Part shown: positions 56,527 through 64,000 of the stretch, piece by piece
Position numbering within the stretch: the first letter of the stretch is position 1
Layout of the letters: every line of letters starts with the position of its first letter
Assembly: GCA_963705155.1 (NCBI GenBank)
Contig: CAVPJC010000001.1
Location: 124,001 to 188,000, forward strand
DNA length: 64,000 nt
Source of the DNA: CAVPJC01 sp963705155
GTDB taxonomy: Bacteria > Chloroflexota > Anaerolineae > Anaerolineales > UBA4823
Direction: 5' to 3'
Notes under the pieces: model-generated
Databases searched by the model: none
What the model was told of the DNA's origin: nothing
Seen by the model: the letters and a program-made list of their open reading frames with translations, nothing else
Program-made: the position numbers and the translations under genes

Positions 56527-56606
56527 TCGAGCTGTCTTTGCGAGCGCTCTTCGCGAAGCAATCTCGAATTTATTGCATAGTCCACACAGTGCGAGCGGCT
56601 TTAAGC
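56527..56606. repeat. Dispersed repeat copy (TCTTTGCGAGCG family)
   Basis: AGCTGTCTTTGCGAGCGCTC, then GAAGCAATCTCGAATT and ACAGTGCGAGCGGC. GAAGCAATCTC is shared with the copy at 16591-16700, and the ends with the copy at 24719-24812. It fills the gap between two minus-strand genes. Confidence 0.55.
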
Positions 56607-57491
56607 TGCCATACTTTCTTGCAGCGCCCGGTAACCGATGACTTGAATGCCCTGGTCGCGCAGGTAATCGCGCAGCGCTTCGCTACGGAACGTCTGGTAG
56701 TCGCCCACCCGGCTGCGCCAGTCGGGGGCGATGGCGCGCAGTTCGGGGGTATCAATCGACGGATGGAGAATGAAGCAGGTGATCCCGGCAGGCAGATCTG
56801 CAAAAATCTTTTTGGCCTGCTCCAGGCGCGCTTCGGGCTGCGCCAGAGGGATGCCGGTGATGCAATCCATCAGCGGTAACCCCATTTCTACCAGCTGGCG
56901 GGCAAATTGTGCGGCAGCCGCTGCGCTTTCGGCATCCAGCCCCAGATAGCGGTAACCTGCCTCAACCTGGCGGGGAAACAACAAAGGAAGGCGGTGCTGC
57001 AGGGCGAGCTGAACATAGGCAGGGATAAATTTTGGGTACGCCAGGGTGAACATGTGGGTGTCCACGTGTGTCACTGCGATGCCAGCTTGCAGCGCCCATT
57101 GGAGCTGGGTCTGCAGCTCAAGCTGCACCGCTGCCAGGTCAGCGCGTGTCTGGGTGATTGCGGGGTCGCGGTGGAAATACCCCTGCTCGTCCAGCAAGCC
57201 GCTGGCGGGGTCGCGCGTGGAGAGCGGCCCCCAGCGGTAGGTCTCCCACTCGCAGTTGAGAGTCAGGTGCACGCCCATATCTACCTCTGGGTGGTCACGG
57301 CAGCAGGCTGCCGCATGCAGAAACCAGGGACAGGGCGCCATGACAGCCCCGCATGAGACCAAACCAAAATCCACCAGGTCTGAAAAAGCCGCCACAGACG
57401 CCTGGCACATGCCGATATCGTCGGCGTGAAGGATGACCAGCCGGTCGGCGGCGGCAAAGCCGAGTTTTTTTAAGATGGGGTTGGGTTGCAA
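56601..57491 (-). CDS. ChbG/YdjC-family carbohydrate deacetylase
   Basis: RLVILHADDIGMCQASVAAF carries the metal Asp pair, MGVHLTLNCEWETYRW a metal His, and TCFILHPSID another His. These are the YdjC/ChbG conserved sites for deacetylation of oligosaccharides. THVDTHMFTLA fits the active-site loop. At 296 residues it is normal size. No sugar gene is nearby, so the substrate is open. Confidence 0.85.
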   Translation of the reverse strand: MQPNPILKKLGFAAADRLVILHADDIGMCQASVAAFSDLVDFGLVSCGAVMAPCPWFLHAAACCRDHPEVDMGVHLTLNCEWETYRWGPLSTRDPASGLLDEQGYFHRDPAITQTRADLAAVQLELQTQLQWALQAGIAVTHVDTHMFTLAYPKFIPAYVQLALQHRLPLLFPRQVEAGYRYLGLDAESAAAAAQFARQLVEMGLPLMDCITGIPLAQPEARLEQAKKIFADLPAGITCFILHPSIDTPELRAIAPDWRSRVGDYQTFRSEALRDYLRDQGIQVIGYRALQESMAA

Positions 57492-57642
57492 GTTTCACCT
57501 CCCTTGCGGTACAGAGATTATACCCGCATCGGAGCGATGCCGCTCTTGCCGGTGGGCGCGCTGGACCAGGCCGCGCCGCACCGGCCTGCCGGGCAGGTCA
57601 CCGTTCCGCTTGCTCGAACACCATACAGCCTGGTCTGCGCTG

Positions 57643-59596
57643 CTATCTGCCCACAATCGGAAAATAGGTCAGATTTAAACAGGGCAGGATACAAATCGCC
57701 CCGGAACGAAAGGGAGCTGCCAGCGGCACCCCGGCAGGGTTAAAGAGCGTGCTTGCCTCAAAATCCAGCCAGGTGTACGAGCCCGGCGGTCCCAGCGCCT
57801 GAAAGCTGAGCAGCGCCAGAAGCGGATTGCCCGAGACCCCTGTACTGGAAGACAGGCTCAAATGCAGGGTGTCACTGATCACCGCATCCAGCGTGCAAAC
57901 CCCGGCATCGAAAGCTCCGTACGGGTCTGCCGTGCAGCCCAGCGGGCTGACCACCGCCGGATCGTAGGTAAGATCCAGCACGGCATTTCCCACGCCCGGC
58001 GGCTGGAGATAGCGCATCCCCACCGGCAGGGTGATGTTGTCTCCGGCTTGCACCACACCGATCCCCGCGTAGCCAAATGGAGAAGGGGTGGGCGTGGGGG
58101 TAGGGGTTGCTGTTGGGGTAGGTGTAAATGTGGGCGTTGGCGTGGGCGCAGGGGGCATCACCCGCCGAAACTGCATGCCAGAAAAGGCCACGGTGTGCGA
58201 CAGGTTGGCCTCGCCGTTCAGGTCTGCCAGGCTCACCTTGCCATTCCTCCCCGCGGTGAACTCGTAGGTTCCCAGGTTCGTCCACATGTTGGATAGCGGT
58301 CCCTGGTTCCGGGAAACGGTTCTCTGCCCGCCGGAGTACGTGATGGTGTAGCGCGCATCCGCGCTATCGCGCTCTACCGTCTGGTTTGGGCACTGCCATT
58401 CGATGGGCGCATGGTCGGGGACAAACGCCCACACCTCATAGCGGCCTGCCACCGGAATGTTGGGCTTCCATTCCCCGGAGTTGGTGGATTGGGCGGCGCT
58501 GTTGACATTCAGGGTCAGGTATGCATGGTCGCCATACCCGTTGATGCGATGCCAGGCAGTCACACACATATCCCCGGTATAGGCGGGGATGAGCGTGGTA
58601 GGCTCAAACAGGGTCACCACATCCACCTGTGCCTCATCCCAGCCATCCGTCCACAGGAAGGTCACATCGATCCAATCGTTGACCCCCGGCTGCAATCCGA
58701 TATCAATGCTGACATCCCACGCCAGGTCGATGCCAAACGGCGCGGTGACAATCCGGTCAAACTGGTCACGCCCGTTGTTGTAGTCATCGAAATAGGCTGC
58801 CTGCGCTTCCGGCATGCCCACCGGCAGATCGGGAAACAGCCGCCGCGGCTGCGGATCGCTCAAACCAGACCAGTAGTTGTCATCCGCGTTCCACGGGCCA
58901 GATTCACGCACCCTGACGGTGACCGTGTCTTCATAATGCAGCCGCACTGAGTAGTTCTCACCCGTGTCATAACCGCTGTCATTGCAGATCGAATTGCCCC
59001 CGTTGGCTAGTTTGACGCACTTATCGGGCAGGGCTACCGTATAGACACCGCCCGAGTCATAACGTGTGGCGTAAACGCTGTACGTGCGCGCCGCGTTGGG
59101 CGCCGCCGGTGCGCCGTGCAAATCGCGCTCCGCAACCCAGAGCCTCTCTATCCAGGTCACCAGCCGTGCATAAGTTTCTTCGTCCAGGGCGTTCTCCAAC
59201 GCCTGGCGGGTGTCTTGCATCGCCAGTTCCACCTGCTGGTTGTAACCACTGAGGGCGATCTGCTCGCGCTTTTCGGCTGCCTTCAGGTTCTCGTCCGCCA
59301 AAATCACAGCGGCTGGCCTCATCCAGGCTGCGCAGCCGGTCGGCTTCTGCCTGCGCAGCCTGTTTCACATTTTCAAACTGGGCGTCGCTCAACCCCACCT
59401 CGCGCTGCAGGATGCGCGGCAGATCGCCTGTGAATAGAAAGTAATGCAGCACCGGCTTTCTCCCCCATACCGGATTGGTGATGACCGCCGGCGCCTGGCT
59501 GGCGCGGGCCTGCAAACCCGCCAGCGGCAGGGCCAATGCGAGCAGCACTACGGCGGCTCGCCACAGCCTGGGAAGGTATTTGTCGATTGTGTTCAT
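57643..59596 (-). CDS. Secreted protein with golvesin-like and cohesin-like domains
   Basis: The start MNTIDKYLPRLWRAAVVLLA and ALPLAGLQARA is a signal peptide. A coiled helical segment follows (VKQAAQAEADRLRSLDEAS, then LADENLKAAEKREQIALSGY). A region with SGEWKPNIPVAGRYEVWAFV and GKVSLADLNGEANLSHTVAF resembles the golvesin/Xly carbohydrate-binding-like fold. A linker of Pro-Thr repeats (PTPTFTPTPTATPTPTPTP) precedes a cohesin-like end (ITLPVGMRYLQPPGVGNAVL and LALLSFQALGPPGSYTWLDF). A frame break lies near 59313. It has no catalytic motif, so adhesion or scaffold function is likely. Confidence 0.7.
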
Positions 59597-59683
59597 AAAA
59601 GAGATTATAGAGCCCGGCGCAGAAAGTGCCAATAGTACAAACAGGACGTCGGTACTAGGCGCCTCGGTGGCGGTCAGGCCGCA

Positions 59684-60436
59684 TCAAGGCCCCTTGAGAG
59701 CAGCCGCCTGGTCCTGGCGGTGTACGATCTGGCCGTTGCCCGCCGTCACCCGCCGGATCAATTCTTCCAGCGGCAATTCATCCAGCGAGTTCACGATCAT
59801 ACTGGCATGCTCCAGCGGCATCTGGCTGGTGAGCAGGTTGGGCACTGCCACGCAGAACAACCCGGCGCGGCGGGCGGCGGTCACGCCGATCGGTGAATCT
59901 TCCAGCACAATCACCTCGTGCGGCTGCACTTCCAGGTCTCGCACCACGGTCAGGTACAGCTCAGGATCGGGTTTTACCTGGCTGACATCATCCCGGGCGA
60001 GGATGCAATCAAAATAATCAATCAGCCCGAGGCGGGTAAGGTGTCCGGTGACCCACTCACAGGGAGAGCTGGAAGCCAGGCCGATCTTGATCCCCAGCCT
60101 GCGCGCATCCCGCAAATATCCTTCCACACCCGGCTGCGCCGGCTGGACCTGGATCAGCTCGTACTCGCGCTGGCGGCGCTGCGGGGCAAGCACAGCTTTA
60201 TCGAGGCCCCGCCCGATCTGCTGCTCCAGGCCTTCAAAATGATCCATCTCATTGGAGACGGTTCCGATGACGGTTTGCCAGCCCACCAGATCCACCTCTC
60301 CGCCGTACGACTTGTACAGTTCTTGCCAGGATTGAAAAATTGGCCACTCGGTGTCCAGGATCAGACCGTCAAAATCAAAAATAATGGCCCGGATCGGGCC
60401 GGGCAGTGAGGCGTTGGGTGACAATTCATTCTCCAT
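59684..60436 (-). CDS. HAD-superfamily phosphatase / beta-phosphoglucomutase-like
   Basis: IIFDFDGLILDTEWPIFQSW is motif I with the nucleophile Asp and the general acid Asp. IGLASSSPCEWVTGHLTRLG is motif II, QVKPDPELYLTV the Lys motif III, and IVLEDSPIGVTAARRAGL motif IV. The helical cap sits after motif I. This is the beta-phosphoglucomutase/phosphatase subgroup; the specific sugar phosphate is unknown. 250 residues. Confidence 0.88.
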   Translation of the reverse strand: MENELSPNASLPGPIRAIIFDFDGLILDTEWPIFQSWQELYKSYGGEVDLVGWQTVIGTVSNEMDHFEGLEQQIGRGLDKAVLAPQRRQREYELIQVQPAQPGVEGYLRDARRLGIKIGLASSSPCEWVTGHLTRLGLIDYFDCILARDDVSQVKPDPELYLTVVRDLEVQPHEVIVLEDSPIGVTAARRAGLFCVAVPNLLTSQMPLEHASMIVNSLDELPLEELIRRVTAGNGQIVHRQDQAAALKGP

Positions 60437-60490
60437 CGGTGCTGGTCTCAGCGAAGATTATACCTTACAGGATATTTCATAACCAGCGCG

Positions 60491-60519
60491 TTGACTGAAC
60501 AACCAAGTGCATGTACAAT
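60491..60519 (+). promoter_or_regulatory. Promoter of the SpoU methyltransferase gene
   Basis: TTGACT (60491-60496), exactly 17 bases, then TACAAT (60514-60519). It lies 72 bases before the start at 60591. Confidence 0.7.
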
Positions 60520-60590
60520 CGTTAGCGAGGCGGTGATAAGATGTACTTGCGCCAGGCCCATATTCCAATTCAGGATGAGCGGATCAACTC

Positions 60591-61367
60591 ATGATCACCT
60601 CGGCGCAAAATGCCAGAATCAAATGGGTTCGCGAGCTTCAGACCCAGAACCGCACCCGCCGGGAAGAGCAGGCCTTTGTCATTGAAGGCGTGCGCCTGGC
60701 AGGTGAAGCCCTGGCAGCCGGGTGGGCTGCCAGGCTGTTGTTATTCACCGGCGATCTCAACCCACGCGGGCTCGAAATTGTGTCTGGCTTTGCGGGACGG
60801 CAGATCCCCATCGAGCAGGTCACCCCTCAGGTCATGCGAGCTGCCAGTGACACGCAGACGCCCCAGGGCATTCTGATTGTGATGGCGCTGCCAGCGCCGG
60901 TCTTGCCCGAACACCTGGATTTTGTGCTGATCCCCGACGGCATGCGAGACCCTGGCAATCTGGGCAGCGTGCTGCGCAGCGCTGCCGGTGCCGGGGTGGA
61001 TGCCGTGCTGGTGCCGGAAGACAGCGTGGATATCTACTCGCCCAAAGTAGTGCGGTCTGCCATGGGCGCTCACTTTCACATTCCGGTGCAGGCGGCAAGC
61101 TGGGAAACGATCAGTGCCCTGGTCCGGCAAGCCCGTTTGAAGGTCTACCTGGCCGATGCTGCCGGGGCAATAACTTACACACAGGCCGACCTGCGCCAGC
61201 CGCTGGCGTTGGTGGTTGGCAGCGAAGCCAGCGGAGCGGGCCAATCTGCCCGGCTCTTGGCTGAAGAACGATTGAGCATCCCCATGCCGGGGGGTATGGA
61301 GTCCTTGAACGCAGCCGCAGCGGCGGCAATAATCCTGTATGAAGTTGTTCGCCAGCGCGGCCTCTAA
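60591..61367 (+). CDS. TrmH/SpoU-family RNA methyltransferase
   Basis: The N-terminus ITSAQNARIKWVRELQTQNR and EEQAFVIEGVRLAGEALAAG is the RNA-binding substrate domain. The knot has LIPDGMRDPGNLGSVLRSAA (motif 1), LALVVGSEASGAG (motif 2) and LSIPMPGGMESLNAAAAAAI (motif 3). It makes ribose 2'-O-methylation on rRNA or tRNA. This paralog is distinct from rlmB at 30 kb. The DUF711 gene follows 15 bases downstream. Confidence 0.9.
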   Translation: MITSAQNARIKWVRELQTQNRTRREEQAFVIEGVRLAGEALAAGWAARLLLFTGDLNPRGLEIVSGFAGRQIPIEQVTPQVMRAASDTQTPQGILIVMALPAPVLPEHLDFVLIPDGMRDPGNLGSVLRSAAGAGVDAVLVPEDSVDIYSPKVVRSAMGAHFHIPVQAASWETISALVRQARLKVYLADAAGAITYTQADLRQPLALVVGSEASGAGQSARLLAEERLSIPMPGGMESLNAAAAAAIILYEVVRQRGL

Positions 61368-61382
61368 GCCGGCAAAAGAGCC

Positions 61383-62648
61383 ATGGATCAAAACCCGCCT
61401 TCGCTAAAAATTCGCTCGATCACCTGTTTTTTGCATCCACGCTGGCCATTGGACGAACAGCTTTTAGACCAGGCTGGCGCGTTCGTCCACACCGCCCAGC
61501 AGGCTTTTGAAACCGGCGGCTACGAGGTGCAAACCGTGCGCCTCGCCACTATTCCCTTCCCGCGCCTGCTGCGCAGCCATCCCGGGTCGCGGATGGTGAA
61601 CTTCACCGATGAAGCCATCTACCTTGCGCGTGCCCTCGAAGCGGCTGCCCTGGCGCGCGGGTTCGGTTATGTTTCGATCGGCCCAGCATTGCCCGGCGCC
61701 ATGCGCAGCTACGCGGTCATCCCCGAGGTGCTGGCTGCCACAACCAGCGTTTTTCTTTCAGGGATGATGACCACGCCGCGCGGCGGCGTCTCGCTGCCTG
61801 CTGTGCAGGCCTGCGGCGCGGTCATTCACCAAAATGCCGGCATCTCACCCGATGGCTTTGCCAACCTGCGCTTCGCTGCCCTGGCAAATGTGCGCCCCGG
61901 CTCGCCCTTCTTTCCGGCTGCCTACCACGCTCCGGGACGGCCGGCTTTTGCTCTGGCAACCGAATCGGCTGCCCTGGCGGTCGAAGCCTGCACCCGGGCC
62001 GGCAGCCTGGATGAGGCGCGCCGCAACCTGATCGAAGCCGTCCAGAGCCATGCTGAGCGGCTCACAGTGATCGCCCGCAGCCTGGAAAGCGAACACAACC
62101 TGCGCTTCGGCGGCATCGATTTCTCGCTGGCGCCCTTTCCTGAGCAGGCCAGATCCCTGGGCGCTGCACTGGAAGGCCTGGGCCTGACCGCCGTTGGCCA
62201 GGCAGGCTCACTCGCCAGCGCAGCCTTCCTGGCAGACACGCTGGACCGGGCGCGCTTTCTGCGCACAGGCTTCAGCGGCTTATTTCTCCCTGTCCTCGAA
62301 GACGCCGTGCTGGCTGCGCGCGCCGCCGAGGGCAGCCTCACCATCCGGGATCTGCTGCTCTACTCGGCCGTGTGCGGCGCCGGGCTGGATACCGTGCCCC
62401 TCCCCGGAGACATTTCATCTGAAGAGCTGTCTGCCATCCTGCTGGATGTGGCTGTGCTGGCTCAACGCCTGCAAAAGCCGCTTACCGCCCGCCTGATGCC
62501 CATACCGGGCAAGGTCACCGGCGATCCGACGAACTTCGATTTTGCTTTTTTTGCCAACAGCCGTGTCATGCCCCACCATGCTGCCCCGCTCCATGCAAAT
62601 CTGGCTGGCAGCGAAGTATTTTATTTGCGAAGACGCCAGGGTTCCTGA
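61383..62648 (+). CDS. DUF711 (UPF0210) family protein
   Basis: The 421-residue protein has the DUF711 layout: IRSITCFLHPRWPLDEQLLD, FGYVSIGPALPGAMRSYAVI, LRFGGIDFSLAPFPEQARSL and FLRTGFSGLFLPVLEDAVLA with late MPIPGKVTGDPTNFDFAFFA. Family function is not settled; structures are formate-lyase-like barrels. The end ARVMPHH-type segment is conserved. Unbroken frame. Confidence 0.8.
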   Translation: MDQNPPSLKIRSITCFLHPRWPLDEQLLDQAGAFVHTAQQAFETGGYEVQTVRLATIPFPRLLRSHPGSRMVNFTDEAIYLARALEAAALARGFGYVSIGPALPGAMRSYAVIPEVLAATTSVFLSGMMTTPRGGVSLPAVQACGAVIHQNAGISPDGFANLRFAALANVRPGSPFFPAAYHAPGRPAFALATESAALAVEACTRAGSLDEARRNLIEAVQSHAERLTVIARSLESEHNLRFGGIDFSLAPFPEQARSLGAALEGLGLTAVGQAGSLASAAFLADTLDRARFLRTGFSGLFLPVLEDAVLAARAAEGSLTIRDLLLYSAVCGAGLDTVPLPGDISSEELSAILLDVAVLAQRLQKPLTARLMPIPGKVTGDPTNFDFAFFANSRVMPHHAAPLHANLAGSEVFYLRRRQGS

Positions 62649-62660
62649 ACCGGGGGTGAA

Positions 62661-64000
62661 GTGAGAACCAAGAAAATGGTTAAGTGGATCTGGCTGATCA
62701 TCCTGGTATTGGCGGCCTGTGGGCCAGCGCCAACCACCGGTGGAAGCCCTGTCACACCTGGGGCTGGCGGCGGCAATGCTCCCCCGCTGCCCAGTACCGA
62801 GAAGACCCGCGTGGCAGGCGTAAAACCCGCCGCGCCTCAACCCGAAGCCACCCAGGCAAAATCTGCGCCAGATCAGCAATCTTCCGCCACACCCGTTCCA
62901 CCCACCGCCACCGCCTCCCTGGTGCCTCCGGCCGCATTCCTGCCTTCCACCGAACCCGAGCAGCCCACCGCAATAGAACCCACCCAGCCAGCGCGACACC
63001 TCCACGCCCTTCCCAACTCCCCGGCCCAAAGAAAAAGCTGTTGTCGAAAACGTCACCTTCCAAACAGCAGACGGCATCGCCCTGGAGGGCACCTTTTATC
63101 TCCCCGGTGAGGCCAAAGCCGGTCTTCCAGGCATAATCATCCTGCCAATGGTTGTGGAAACGCGCCAGGCCTGGGACAAATCCGCCCGCCTGCTGGTGGA
63201 AGGCGGCTACGCGGTGCTTACGCTGGATTTGCGCGGCCAGGGCAAATCTGGCGGCAAACCCGACTGGGTACAATCCATTGCCGATGTCCAGCGCGTTTGG
63301 GAGAGCTTCTCCCAGCACAAGAATGTGGATCGCAGCCGCACCGCCTTCATCGGCTCCAGCAATGGCGCCAATATCGCCTTGAATGCTGCCGTGGCCCTGC
63401 CCCAGGTGCGCACAGCCGTTCTGATCTCGCCCCATCTCAACTTCATGGGGGTCACCACCAACGATGCATTACCAAAGCTGGGTCAGCGCACGATCCTGGT
63501 TATCAGCGGAGAAAGCGATCCAATTTCCGGCGACTGGCCCGCCAGGATGCAGACGCTGGCCTCCGGGCAGGTCACCCTGAAGACCGTGCCCACGCAGGAA
63601 CACGGCACTTATCTGCTGGCTGGCGAGCCGCAGATGCTGAACGTCATTCAGAAGTGGCTGGATGACCGGCTGGTAAACCCCCGGGACACCGCCGAAACCG
63701 GCCGGTTTGACATCTGGCCCTTTGTGTTCATCCTCCTGACATGCACCGCCAGCATTGTCCTGCTGATCGCCAGCCTGGCTCTCCTGCACGGTATGCTGCG
63801 CAGCTCTTTGAAGACCAGTCCCCCGCTGCCGGTCGCCCAGCTGCATGCCGGCATGCCAGAGGTGGAAATACGCGGCAAGGTAGCCCGGGTAAACACACCC
63901 CTTGATCTCCCCTGGGATGCAGGTGTTGCGGCAGTTTACCTGCGTGTGGAAAAAACCACCAACAGCGCCTGGGCGGTGATCAAGGAAACCGGAACTGCTT
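62661..64000 (+). CDS. Lipoprotein alpha/beta hydrolase with GIDE-like C-terminal domain (partial)
   Basis: MVKWIWLIILVLAACGP is a lipoprotein signal with a lipobox Cys. A Pro/Thr/Ala-rich linker follows. After a frame break near 63000 the hydrolase reads VTFQTADGIALEGTFYLPGE, LTLDLRGQGKSGG, nucleophile Ser in FIGSSNGANIALN, SGESDPISGDW and His in TQEHGTYLL. A transmembrane helix (WPFVFILLTCTASIVLLIAS) and a domain MPEVEIRGKVARVNTPLDLP then come, ending at the window edge in VYLRVEKTTNSAWAVIKETG. That last part resembles the GIDE/MULAN-type domain. The gene continues beyond the window. Confidence 0.7.

Noticed and set aside
1..64000. tRNA and rRNA genes
   Set aside because: I saw no T-loop consensus with matching acceptor stems and no rRNA-like stretch by eye; a tRNAscan-type search would be needed to be sure.

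Overview
The window looks like a chromosomal segment of a Chloroflexota bacterium, probably class Anaerolineae. This rests on the GC-rich coding style, Pro/Thr-rich lipoproteins and secreted proteins, and a mix of families common there (UMF1-type MFS, CocE hydrolase, DUF711, PIN-TRAM protein, DUF2817). The taxonomic call is an inference; no rRNA or tRNA gene is present to anchor it. Many conserved genes are broken by single-base insertions or deletions, often in short G or C runs, while the protein sequence stays conserved on both sides. I read most of these as sequence or assembly errors and give whole-gene spans across them.

Layout. 0-12.7 kb: the end of a GH4 glycosidase gene overlapping a BadF-type sugar kinase gene, an exported repeat protein, a two-component system, a KAS III-like synthase, then on the minus strand typA, an acetyltransferase, and a PadR regulator with its membrane partner under an apparently autoregulated promoter, followed by a zinc-ribbon/VWA protein and a zincin-like protein. 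12.9-16.2 kb: an IS630-type element with a second IS630-type element inserted in its transposase gene, and eroded AT-richer remnants. 16.2-24.7 kb: csrA, an ABC-F gene behind a leader-peptide/terminator arrangement, an ABC exporter, a MazG-like hydrolase, a YfcC transporter, a DUF2817 peptidase and azlCD. 24.9-40.5 kb: a sarcosine-oxidase-like flavoenzyme, dienelactone hydrolase, a DnaE2-type polymerase, rlmB, a PIN-TRAM protein, an unusual MFS transporter, small enzymes, corA and recQ. 40.6-42.4 kb: an IS1182-type element.

42.5-51.1 kb is the most striking region: a diversity-generating retroelement (DGR). It has an Avd-like accessory protein, a template repeat (TR), a spacer with a strong hairpin, and a reverse transcriptase with a YVDD active site. 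Two target genes flank the cassette. Each encodes a STAND-type NACHT NTPase ending in a formylglycine-generating-enzyme-like (FGE, C-type-lectin fold) domain whose last exposed segment is the variable repeat (VR). Both VRs differ from the TR almost only at template adenines. A small protein with the same glycine-rich motif found in both targets opens the operon. Together this looks like a diversifying ligand sensor coupled to NTPase signalling, probably for biological conflict.

51.1-64 kb: the feoABC iron(II) uptake operon behind metal-box-like palindromes, then an alpha/beta hydrolase, a CocE-type hydrolase, a YdjC-type deacetylase, a secreted golvesin/cohesin-like protein, a HAD phosphatase, a SpoU methyltransferase, a DUF711 protein and a lipoprotein hydrolase with a GIDE-like tail running off the end.
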